Shown here: in pieces, positions 1 through 8,000 of the stretch
Layout: every line of letters starts with the position of its first letter
How positions within the stretch are numbered: the stretch's first letter is position 1
Assembly (NCBI GenBank): GCA_964482205.1
Contig: CAYZWI010000028.1
Coordinates: 1-11,294 of the forward strand
DNA length: 11,294 bases
Origin: JAZDGX01 sp964482205
GTDB lineage: Bacteria > Eisenbacteria > RBG-16-71-46 > CAIMUX01 > WJJG01
Direction of reading: 5' to 3'
Made by a program: the position numbers and the translations under genes
Notes under the pieces: model-generated
What the model saw: only the letters and a program-made list of their open reading frames with translations
Database searches by the model: none
What the model was told of the DNA's origin: nothing

Positions 1-218
1 CTGGCACTTCGATGCCCACTGTACCGCGGGAGGAGTCCATTTCATCATGCAGCGGGCGCCGCTCCGCGCCGCTGCTGATGCCCGGCGTTATCCTGGCCAG
101 CCACAACGTATCGAACCGTGGAAGTGACTCATCTTGCGTGGCGCGAGGTGATCTTCGTGCGGATCGCCACAGGGTCTCCGCATCGGCTGTCTTGGCTCAA
201 TCAGAGGACGGTCCCGAG

Positions 219-1082
219 ATGTCCACATCGAAGGGGCTTTCGGCTTCGGTCGTCGCACTTCACTCGTTGTGCGGTCACCCCTCCTCGGGCAGAGCCACCT
301 GGTTCTGTGCCGTTCTGCGTGTCGGCTGCCTGATAGCTCTTACGGTGTGGCTGTGCGTCGGCATAGCGGCTGCGGAGTGCATTGACTACGGCGACTATCT
401 CCATTGGGCGGGCAGCGTGGACACGCCGAACTTCGCCTATGGCGTGGCCGTCTCCGGCACTCACGCCTATGTGGCGGACTACCTTTCCGGTCTCCAGGTG
501 ATCGACATCGCGAATCCTGCGAGTCTTCAAATCGTCGGCAGCGTGGACACGCCGGGCGCCGCCTGGGGCGTGGCCGTCTCGGGCACCCACGCCTATGTGG
601 CGGACTACGGCTCCGGTCTCCAGGTGATCGACATCACGAATCCCGCCAGCCCCGCGATCGTGAACGGCGTGGACACGCCGAACTTCGCCTATGGCGTGGC
701 CGTCTCGGGCACGCACGCCTACGTGGCGAACAGCTCTTCCGGTCTTCAGGTGGCGCCGACGCAGTGCGAACCGTCATCGGGTGTTGAAGAAGATGACCAC
801 GCAAACGTGAGCGTCCCTGTTGTGGCGGGTCCGAATCCGGGCTCGTCTCAGACATCCATTCGCTTTGCGCTGCGAAGCCCCGGCCAGGTCCAACTGGCCC
901 TGTACGATGTCGCCGGTCGCCTGGTCCGGGAGCTCTTCGGCGGGCCTCTCCCCGCCGGGGATCACTCTCTCACGTGGGATGGACGCACTGCGGACGGTCA
1001 CGCGGCCGCCCCCGGAGTCTACTTCGCGCACCTATCGACGCCTGAGGGTAAGGGAACCGCACGCGTCGTGGTCGCGCCATAG
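219..1082 (+). CDS. Secreted LVIVD-repeat protein with FlgD-like C-terminal module
   Basis: Predicted exported protein of 287 residues with no enzymatic function visible. From the ATG at 219 there is a long N-region, a hydrophobic segment (about residues 29-51) and a likely signal-peptidase site AAA|E at 52/53. Residues 65-178 hold two full and one shortened 42-residue LVIVD repeats (GVAVSGTHAYVAD, GLQVIDI, NPAS motifs), which in this family build beta-propeller blades. Residues about 200-287 match the FlgD/Ig-like C-terminal module (PNP, DVAGRLVRE, WDGR, GVYFAHL), thought to act in sorting or surface attachment. The frame is open upstream to the window edge, but the sequence before 219 is not protein-like. 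A weak GAGG lies at 204-207, so the start is only moderately certain. The third repeat stops after GLQV and jumps to an unrelated linker, and three blades are too few for a closed propeller, so the gene may be shortened. The nuclease gene follows after 46 bp, probably in the same transcript. Positions 1-218 hold no convincing gene. Confidence 0.72.
   Translation: MSTSKGLSASVVALHSLCGHPSSGRATWFCAVLRVGCLIALTVWLCVGIAAAECIDYGDYLHWAGSVDTPNFAYGVAVSGTHAYVADYLSGLQVIDIANPASLQIVGSVDTPGAAWGVAVSGTHAYVADYGSGLQVIDITNPASPAIVNGVDTPNFAYGVAVSGTHAYVANSSSGLQVAPTQCEPSSGVEEDDHANVSVPVVAGPNPGSSQTSIRFALRSPGQVQLALYDVAGRLVRELFGGPLPAGDHSLTWDGRTADGHAAAPGVYFAHLSTPEGKGTARVVVAP
411..752 (+). repeat. 126-bp tandem coding repeats (LVIVD blades)
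   Basis: Three direct repeats with a period of 126 bp (42 codons) begin at 411, 537 and 663. The third matches for about 90 bp and then diverges after 752. The first 60 bp or so of units 1 and 3 differ at only a few positions, mostly synonymous, so copies were duplicated or homogenised recently. The frame is kept throughout. Confidence 0.9.
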
Positions 1083-1128
1083 GGGCTCGAAGGGCTGCGC
1101 GCGATCCCCTCATCATGGAGAAGCACCG

Positions 1129-3867
1129 ATGCAAACGCGTTCGTTTCCCGGCATCTTGGCTCTTGCCTTCGGATTGATCGCGGCCGTCCAAGCCGCCCGC
1201 GCGGATCTCCTCATCTCCGAATTGTGCGACCCACGCTTGAATTATCAATCGGATCGCTTTCTCGAGATCTACAACTCCGGAAGCGAACCGGTGGACCTGA
1301 CGAATTGGCGGCTCGTCGCCGTCGCGAATTCCGTGGATGTATTCACCTGGCAGCTATCCGGATCCATTGCGCCAGGCGAGGCGCTGGTCGCGGGAGACGC
1401 GACCACGGTGGTCGCATTTCCGGTCGACTTCGCCGATGAGAACTGGTCGAACAGCAACGGCAATTGGAACGGCAAGGTGGGAGATGGCGCGAAACTGATC
1501 GACTCGAACGGAACCGTCATCGATCAACCGGTGGCGACCGGGACCTACTTCGAAAACTGCGACTTCGTGCGCGATGACGACATCACCTCCCCGAATCCCA
1601 CCTTCGTTCCCGCAGAATGGATCGCGACCCCGGTCGATTACCCGACCCAAGGCAGCCCGGGCGAGCACGACATCGCTCCTCCCATCCACGCGCCGACCAT
1701 CGCGAGCGTGTGGACCGATCCTGTCATTCCTTTGACTGGAGACAGCGTTGACATTGTGGCGAACATTCTCGACGCACAGGCGAACATCGTCTCCGTCCTC
1801 ATTCGATGGGGCACGCAATCGGTCCCGCTGCCCGACTCGATCGCGATGCAGCTCGTATCGGGAAGCCTCTATCGGACGGTCTCCTCGATTCCCGCTCAAC
1901 CGAGCGGAACGACGGTCTACTACCAGGTCGAGGCGGTGAACGACATCCCTGGGATCGCAACGTCGGATGTCCTGCACTACATCCTCGCCAGCTTTTACAC
2001 CGTGCACGCCATCCAGGGAGAAGCCGCGGTCTCTCCGCTCGCGGGCCAGACGGTCGTGACCACCGGAGTCGTGACCGCGCGTTTCGCCTCGAGCTACGTC
2101 ATCCAGCAGTCCGCCGGAGCCTGGGACGGCCTCTGGGTACTGGGCGCGAACGCCATGGCCGTCGGGGATTCGGTGACGGTGCGCGGAGTCGTCGACGAAA
2201 GCACCGGCAACACGCTCCTCTCCGGCGCCGAGGTCATCGCGCTCTCGCATGACGCCGCGCTCATCGCGGCGACGCCGGTTCCATCGTCCGCAGCCGCGAG
2301 CGAAGCGTACGAGGGCGTCTTGGTCGAGATCGCGGGCGCATCCTGCACCGCGAACAGAATGCCGGGCCGCGAATGGGAAGCGGACGACGGCAGTGGAACG
2401 ATTCGCATCAATGACTTGGGCTACGCCTTCCGCCCCATTCTCGGCACGCGCTACGACATCATCGGCCCGGTCAACTACGCCGGAGGGGCGTTCAAGATCG
2501 AGCCGCGCGACGATGGCGACCTCGTGTGGGCCGGCGACGACGCGGCTCCCGTCATCTGGGACGTCGAGACCGTGGCCGATGCGAGCGTACGCGTGACCTT
2601 CTCGGAACCGGTCGATCCCACGAGCGCCTCCGTCGAGAGCCACTACGCCATCGAGGGACTGACCGTCTTCCACGCGCGACGCGACGAGATCCGCGAGGAT
2701 CAAGTGCTTCTCACGGTCGACCCTCTCTCTCCGGGAACGACAACGCTCGATGTCGACGGCGTCGCGGACCTTCACGGCAACGTCATGGCCGGCGCCTCCT
2801 TCGACTTCCGCATCGTGATGAACAACATTCCCGCCGGCTACTACGACGAGGCGGAGGGTCTGACCGGAGAGGCCCTGCAAGGGGCATTGCACGACATCAT
2901 TCGCAACCACACCGTCCGGACCTACGACTTCGCCTGGACGGCCTTCTACACGACCGACGACAAAACGAACGGGAAAGTCTGGGACATCTACTCGGACATT
3001 CCGTACGGCATCCCACCCTACGAATACACCTTCGGCGTCGACCAGGGCGGGGCGGGCGTCGAAGAGGGCAACGGCTACACGCGCGAACACACCTGGCCGA
3101 AGAGCTGGTTCGGAGGAGAGGTCTCGCCGATGCACAGCGACCTCTTCATCCTCTATCCCACGGACGCGGAAGTGAACGGACAGCGCGGCAACTTCCCCTT
3201 CGGCGAGGTGGAGGCCGCCACTTGGGTCTCGTTGAACGGGTCGGAAGTCGGCGCTTGTTCGTATCCGGGATATGGCGGCACCGTCTTCGAGCCCATCGAC
3301 GATTTCAAGGGCGACCTCGCGCGCGCATACATGTACATGGCGACGCGCTATTACGGAGAGGATGCCGCCTGGCCGGGAAGCCCGATGACCGACGGCGCGC
3401 AACTCTTGCCCTGGGCGCTAGAGATGATGATCGCGTGGAGCGACGCGGATCCGGTGAGCGTGAAAGAGATCGAGCGCAACAGCGCCGTTTATGGATTCCA
3501 GAACAATCGCAATCCCTATGTCGACCACCCCGAGTTCGTGCGCCTCGTCTATGGCGATCCCGCGGGGACCGGCGAATGGACCGCCATCGAGGGACCATAC
3601 CTGTTTCCGAACCGTCCGAATCCTTTTGTCTCCACGACGACGGTTCGCTTCGCGATTCCCGAGGAACGCGACGTCCGCCTCTCGATCTGCGATGTGAACG
3701 GACGCGAAGTGTCCGTGCTTCTTTCGGGACGCCAGCCGGTCGGAGAAATTTCCCTCCTCTGGGATGGCCGCGACGCGTCAGGCCATGAGATGGGCTCGGG
3801 GATTTATTTCCTTCATCTGGAAGCGGGAGACGCGCATACGACGCAGCGGGTGTTGCGCATCCGCTAA
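1129..3867 (+). CDS. Secreted multidomain endonuclease I (lamin-tail, OB-fold, His-Me nuclease, FlgD-like tail)
   Basis: Predicted extracellular DNA/RNA endonuclease of 912 residues. The ATG at 1129 is preceded by GGAGAAG (1117-1123, 5-nt spacing) and starts a signal peptide with cleavage ARA|D at 25/26. Domains in order: lamin-tail-like beta sandwich (26 to about 170, LLISELCDP, LEIYNSG, LTNWRL); Ig/Fn3-like (about 185-286); YhcR/ExeM-type OB-fold (about 290-465, with DDGSGTIRI); SbsA/Big-like Ig (about 470-565); endonuclease I domain (about 571-800); FlgD/Ig-like C-terminal module (about 825-912). The nuclease core has REHTWPKSWF (652-661) and DLFILYPTD with VNGQRGNFPFGEV (671-694). By analogy with Vvn/EndA, H654 is the general base, E653 is a probable metal ligand, and an Asn at 683 or 688 is the other. 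Likely roles are degrading extracellular DNA for nutrients or remodelling biofilm. The tail resembles that of the preceding LVIVD protein, so both probably share an export or anchoring route. The coding region looks intact. Confidence 0.9.
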   Translation: MQTRSFPGILALAFGLIAAVQAARADLLISELCDPRLNYQSDRFLEIYNSGSEPVDLTNWRLVAVANSVDVFTWQLSGSIAPGEALVAGDATTVVAFPVDFADENWSNSNGNWNGKVGDGAKLIDSNGTVIDQPVATGTYFENCDFVRDDDITSPNPTFVPAEWIATPVDYPTQGSPGEHDIAPPIHAPTIASVWTDPVIPLTGDSVDIVANILDAQANIVSVLIRWGTQSVPLPDSIAMQLVSGSLYRTVSSIPAQPSGTTVYYQVEAVNDIPGIATSDVLHYILASFYTVHAIQGEAAVSPLAGQTVVTTGVVTARFASSYVIQQSAGAWDGLWVLGANAMAVGDSVTVRGVVDESTGNTLLSGAEVIALSHDAALIAATPVPSSAAASEAYEGVLVEIAGASCTANRMPGREWEADDGSGTIRINDLGYAFRPILGTRYDIIGPVNYAGGAFKIEPRDDGDLVWAGDDAAPVIWDVETVADASVRVTFSEPVDPTSASVESHYAIEGLTVFHARRDEIREDQVLLTVDPLSPGTTTLDVDGVADLHGNVMAGASFDFRIVMNNIPAGYYDEAEGLTGEALQGALHDIIRNHTVRTYDFAWTAFYTTDDKTNGKVWDIYSDIPYGIPPYEYTFGVDQGGAGVEEGNGYTREHTWPKSWFGGEVSPMHSDLFILYPTDAEVNGQRGNFPFGEVEAATWVSLNGSEVGACSYPGYGGTVFEPIDDFKGDLARAYMYMATRYYGEDAAWPGSPMTDGAQLLPWALEMMIAWSDADPVSVKEIERNSAVYGFQNNRNPYVDHPEFVRLVYGDPAGTGEWTAIEGPYLFPNRPNPFVSTTTVRFAIPEERDVRLSICDVNGREVSVLLSGRQPVGEISLLWDGRDASGHEMGSGIYFLHLEAGDAHTTQRVLRIR

Positions 3868-3901
3868 AAACGACCCAGCCGGGCAAGCACGGCTGGGTCG
3901 T
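3866..3901 (-). terminator. Rho-independent terminator between convergent genes
   Basis: A perfect inverted repeat, with arms 3870-3881 and 3890-3901 (core CGACCCAGCC / GGCTGGGTCG), gives a 12-bp stem and an 8-nt loop. On the minus strand it is followed by five T (complement of A3866-3870), the classic form of an intrinsic terminator. It lies 33 nt past the stop of the DHOD-like gene. The T-tract overlaps the TAA stop of the nuclease gene. On the plus strand only a poor T-rich run follows (TATTGGG), so it may also end that transcript, less efficiently. Confidence 0.85.
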
Positions 3902-3933
3902 ATTGGGTCGCTTTCCGAAATTGCGGCGCTCGC

Positions 3934-4950
3934 TCACATCTTCTGCCGCTGCTCGCCCGCGCGCTCCCAGCCCTGGAGAATGTGCACGTAGTTCGCGCGC
4001 TCGTACGCGCTCGGGTTCGGACTGCGGACGAGATTCATGCTGCCCTGCATCTGCGCGAGCGAATGGTACTCGTGCGACTCGAGCCAGTGCGACAGCTCCT
4101 GGCGAAGCTTGCGCAGGTGCTCAGGGCCGTTCTGAAGGATCGCGGAGACGATCTGCACCGCGTGCGCGCCCGCCATCACCGCCTTGACCGCATCCACGGT
4201 CGTGTGCACTCCCCCGCTCACCGCCAGCGAGCCCTTCATCCGTCCCGACAGCACGGCCAGCCAGCGCAGCCGCAGCAGCAACTCGCCCGATTCCGACAGT
4301 TCCAGCGCGCGCGTCACCTCGAGCTTCTCGACATCGATGTCGGGCTGATAGAAGCGATTGAAGAGCACGACCCCGTCGGCGCCCGCCGCTTCCAACTCGT
4401 GCACGAAGTTCGGCAGCGACGAGTAGAAGGGCGAGAGCTTGACGGCCACCGGCACGCCCGCCAGGCGCTTCACCTCGCGCACAAGGTCGATCGTCTGGCG
4501 CTCGACGTCGGGGCCGGAGTGTTTCGGATCGGTCACCATCTGGTACACATTCAGCTCGAGCGCGTCCGCGCCCGCATCCACAAGCAGGCGCGCGTAGCGC
4601 AGCCATCCGCCGACGGTGATGCCGTTCAGCGAGCCGATCACCGGCACCTTCACGGCGGCCTTCACCTTGCGCAGGAGCTCCAAGTGCTCGTCGGGGCCGA
4701 GGCGGTAGTCCTCGCGCTGGGGAAGATAGGTGATCGCCTCGGCGGAGGAATCCGCCGGCGTCTCGATCGCGCTGGTGGTCGCGATCTGCTCGCGGAGGAT
4801 CTGCTCCTCGAAGAGCGAGTGCATGACGATCGCGGGCGCGCCGGCATCCTCGAGGCGCTTGACCGAGTCGAGATTCGCCGTCAGCGGCGACGAGCCCGGC
4901 ATCAACGGATGGGGCAATTCGAATCCGAGATAGGTCGTCTTGAGGTCCAT
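3934..4950 (-). CDS. Dihydroorotate dehydrogenase-like FMN protein linked to PFOR
   Basis: A 338-residue TIM-barrel flavoprotein of the 'dihydroorotate dehydrogenase-like' family, as found next to nifJ in several bacterial phyla. The sequence shows the PyrD-type fold: GSSPLTAN near the N-terminus (19-26), IGSLNG (105-110), LELN (131-134), VAVKLSP (168-174, K171 a probable FMN contact), LFNRFYQPD (196-204), and the phosphate-binding region SGGVHT with AGAHAVQ (245-266). True class 1 PyrD enzymes carry a catalytic SCPN-type loop after LN. Here that place reads VYQMVTDP, so dihydroorotate may not be the substrate. The true substrate and electron partner are unknown. The ATG is supported by AGGAG (4957-4961 on the plus strand, 6-nt spacing). 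The gene lies 135 bp downstream of nifJ on the same strand and ends just before a strong terminator, so it is probably the second gene of that operon. The family call is confident; the function is not. Confidence 0.9.
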   Translation of the reverse strand: MDLKTTYLGFELPHPLMPGSSPLTANLDSVKRLEDAGAPAIVMHSLFEEQILREQIATTSAIETPADSSAEAITYLPQREDYRLGPDEHLELLRKVKAAVKVPVIGSLNGITVGGWLRYARLLVDAGADALELNVYQMVTDPKHSGPDVERQTIDLVREVKRLAGVPVAVKLSPFYSSLPNFVHELEAAGADGVVLFNRFYQPDIDVEKLEVTRALELSESGELLLRLRWLAVLSGRMKGSLAVSGGVHTTVDAVKAVMAGAHAVQIVSAILQNGPEHLRKLRQELSHWLESHEYHSLAQMQGSMNLVRSPNPSAYERANYVHILQGWERAGEQRQKM

Positions 4951-4970
4951 CGTTCACTCCTCTCGCCGTG

Positions 4971-4990
4971 GGGACGGGCGTCCCGTTCCC
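4971..4990 (-). other. Hairpin in the nifJ to DHOD-like spacer
   Basis: GGGACGGG (4971-4978) and CCCGTTCCC (4982-4990) form an 8-bp GC stem with one bulged base and a 3-nt loop, just upstream of the Shine-Dalgarno of the DHOD-like gene. No T-run follows, so it is not an intrinsic terminator. It could stabilise a processed mRNA end or tune translation, or be chance in GC-rich sequence. Confidence 0.4.
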
Positions 4991-5085
4991 GTCCTTCTAT
5001 GTCGTCATCGCTCGCTTCGCCGGACGCATCGGCCTCGGGCCCGCGCACTCGGCCGCCCTCGCTCGGATCGCCCTCGCGGCCGCTC

Positions 5086-8000
5086 TCACGCCTCGGGCAG
5101 CGTGAGCTGCGCCCAGTGCTTGTACATCGCCAGACGCTGCTTCTGCACGGCCTGCGCGCGCTCGAGCAGCATGCGATAGCGCTCGGGATTCATCTTCTCG
5201 ATCATCCGGAAGCGCGCTTCGTTCTGCATGTAGTCCTTCACCGGAATCGTCGCTTCGCCCGAGTCCATCTGCAGCGGAGGCTTGCCCTGCGCGATCAGGC
5301 GCGGGTCGTAGCGGTAGAGCGGCCACAGGCCCGAATCCACCGCGAGCTTCTGCTGCGAGAGGCCGTGGATGAGATCGTATCCGTGCGCGATGCAGTGCGA
5401 GTAGGCGATGATGATCGACGGCCCCGGATACGAGTCGGCCTCGGCGAAGGCCTTCACCGCCTGCGCGTCGCGCGCGCCCAAGGCCACGCGGGCGACGTAG
5501 ACGTTGCCGTAGCTCATCATCATCATCCCGAGGTCCTTCTTGGGCGAGGCCTTGCCCGCCGAGGCGAACTTGGCCGCCGCGCCGAGCGGGGTCGACTTCG
5601 ACGCCTGCCCGCCGGTGTTCGAGTAGACCTCGGTGTCGAGCACGAGCACGTTCACATTGTGGCCGATCGCGAGCACATGATCGAGTCCGCCGTAGCCGAT
5701 GTCGTAGGCCCAGCCGTCGCCGCCCACGATCCAGACGCTCTTCTTCACGAGGTAATCGGCCATCTCGACCAGGCGCTTCGCCTCGGGATCGCCCGCCTTC
5801 GCGAGCCGCTTGCGCAGCTCGACCACGCGCGCGCGCTGCGCGGCGACACCGCCTTCGGTGGATTGATCGGCGTTCAGGATCTCGGCGGCGAACTCCTCGC
5901 CCACCTTGTCCTTCAGCTTCAGCACGAGCTCGGCCGCCTGGCGACCGTGCTTGTCGACCGCGAGACGGAAGCCGAGACCGAATTCGGCGTTGTCCTCGAA
6001 GAGCGAGTTGACCCACGCCGGCCCGCGTCCGTTGGCGTCGGTCGTGTACGGCGTCGTCGGCAGGTTGCCGCCGTAGATCGACGAGCAGCCGGTGGCGTTC
6101 GCGATCATCGCCCGGTCGCCGAAGAGCTGGGTCAAGAGCTTGATGTAGGGCGTCTCGCCACAGCCCGCGCAGCAGCTCGAGAACTCGAAGAGCGGCTGGA
6201 GGAACTGCGAGCCCTTGACCGTCTCCTTCTTCACCTTGTCGCGGTCGACATAGGGCAGCGTCTGGAAGAAGTCGTAGTAGCCCTTCTCGCGCTCGACCGT
6301 CTCCATGTGCGAGCGCATGACGAGCGCCTTCTCCTTCGGGTTCGCCTTGTCCTTCGCGGGGCACGCTTCCACGCACAGGCCGCAGCCGGTGCAATCCTCG
6401 GGCGCGACCTGGATGGAGAACTTCTGCCCCTTGAAGTCGGGCGCCTTGTAATCAACGCTCCGGAATCCCGCGGGGGCCTTCTCAAGCAGCGCGGGCTCGT
6501 AGACCTTCATGCGCACCGTCGCGTGCGGGCAGATGATGGAGCACTTTCCACACTGGATGCAGACCTCGGGCTTCCAGATGGGAATGTCCTGCGCGATGTT
6601 CCTCTTCTCCCAGCGGGTCGTGCCGCTCGGCCAGGTGCCGTCCGCGGGAAACGCGCTCACCGGAAGCCCGTCGCCCTTGTTCTCCATGATGACCCCGGTC
6701 ACCTCGCGGACGAACGCGGGCGCCTGCGGGGAGACCGTGGGCGGGCGGCGGCGCGTGGCGGTCACCTTGTTCGGGTAGTTCACCTCGTGCAGGTTGGCGA
6801 GCGTGCGATCGACGGCGGCGTAGTTGCGCTCGACGATCTCCATGCCCTTCTTGATGTAGGTCTTCTTGATCGTCTTCTTGATCTGGGCGATCGCCTCTTC
6901 GCGCGGCAGCACGCCCGAGATCGCGAAGAAGCAGGTCTGCATGACGGTGTTGATGCGCGAGCCCATCTCGGCGAGCTTCGCGACCTTGTAGGCGTCGATC
7001 ACGTAGAACTTGAGCTTCTTCGCGATGATCTGCTCCTGGACCTCGCGCGGCAGATGTTGCCAGACTTCCTCCGGCCCGTACGGTGCGTTCAGCAGGAAGA
7101 CCGCGCCCGGCGCCGCCTGGTCGAGGATGTCGTACTTGTCGAGGAAGCCGAACTGGTGGCAGCCGATGAAGCTCGCCTGCTGGACGAGGTAGGTCGAGTG
7201 GATCGGGCGCGGACCGAAGCGCAAGTGCGAGATCGTGATCGCGCCGGCCTTCTTCGAGTCGTAGACGAAGTAGCCCTGCGCGTAGTTGTCCGTCTCCTCG
7301 CCGATGATCTTGATCGAGTTCTTGTTCGCGCCCACCGTGCCGTCCGCGCCCAGGCCGTAGAAGAGCGCGCGCACGACGTCGTCTTCCTCGGTCGTGAAGC
7401 TCTCGTCGACGGGCAGCGAGGTGTGGCCGACATCGTCGGTGATGCCGATCGTGAAGTGGTTCTTCGGCTCGGGCTTGGCGAGCTCGTCGTAGATCGTCTT
7501 CACCATCGCGGGGGTGAATTCCTTCGACGAGAGGCCGTAGCGGCCGCCGACCACCTTCGGGCCCGCATCCTTCCAGGGCGTGAGCTTGACATCGCGCGCC
7601 TCGTGCAGCGCGGTGATGACATCTTCGTAGAGCGGCTCGCCCGCCGCGCCCGGTTCCTTGGTGCGGTCGAGCACCGCGATCTTCTTCACCGTCGCGGGCA
7701 GCGCGCGCACGAAGTGCTCGATCGAGAAGGGCCGGTAGAGGCGCACGATCACCATGCCCACCTTCGCGCCCTGCTTGTTCAGGCGCTCGATGGCCTCGCG
7801 CGCCGCTTCCGCGCCCGAGCCCATGATCACGATCACGCGCTCGGCCTGCGGATCGCCGACATAGTCGAAGAGGTGATAGCTGCGGCCCACAAGCTTCGCG
7901 AAATCGTCCATCGTCTTCTGGACGATCCCGGGGCAGCGATCGTAGAAGGGCTTGTGCGCTTCGCGCGCCTGGAAGAATTCGTTCGGGTTCTGCGCGGTGC

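Noticed and set aside
47..127. A 26-codon reading frame after GGGAGGAG near the left edge
   Set aside because: Very short, no recognisable product, overlong spacing to the ribosome site; probably chance.
12..218. N-terminal extension of the LVIVD gene to the first ATG at 12
   Set aside because: The extra 69 residues look untranslated and would bury the signal peptide; the start at 219 gives a more plausible export signal.
411..752. Regular repeats as a possible CRISPR array
   Set aside because: The 126-bp units are contiguous, in frame, and encode LVIVD blades; there are no unique spacers.
1354..3402. A 682-codon open frame on the minus strand across the nuclease gene
   Set aside because: The low-complexity Arg/Val/Asp-rich product lies entirely antisense to a gene with clear domains and catalytic motifs.
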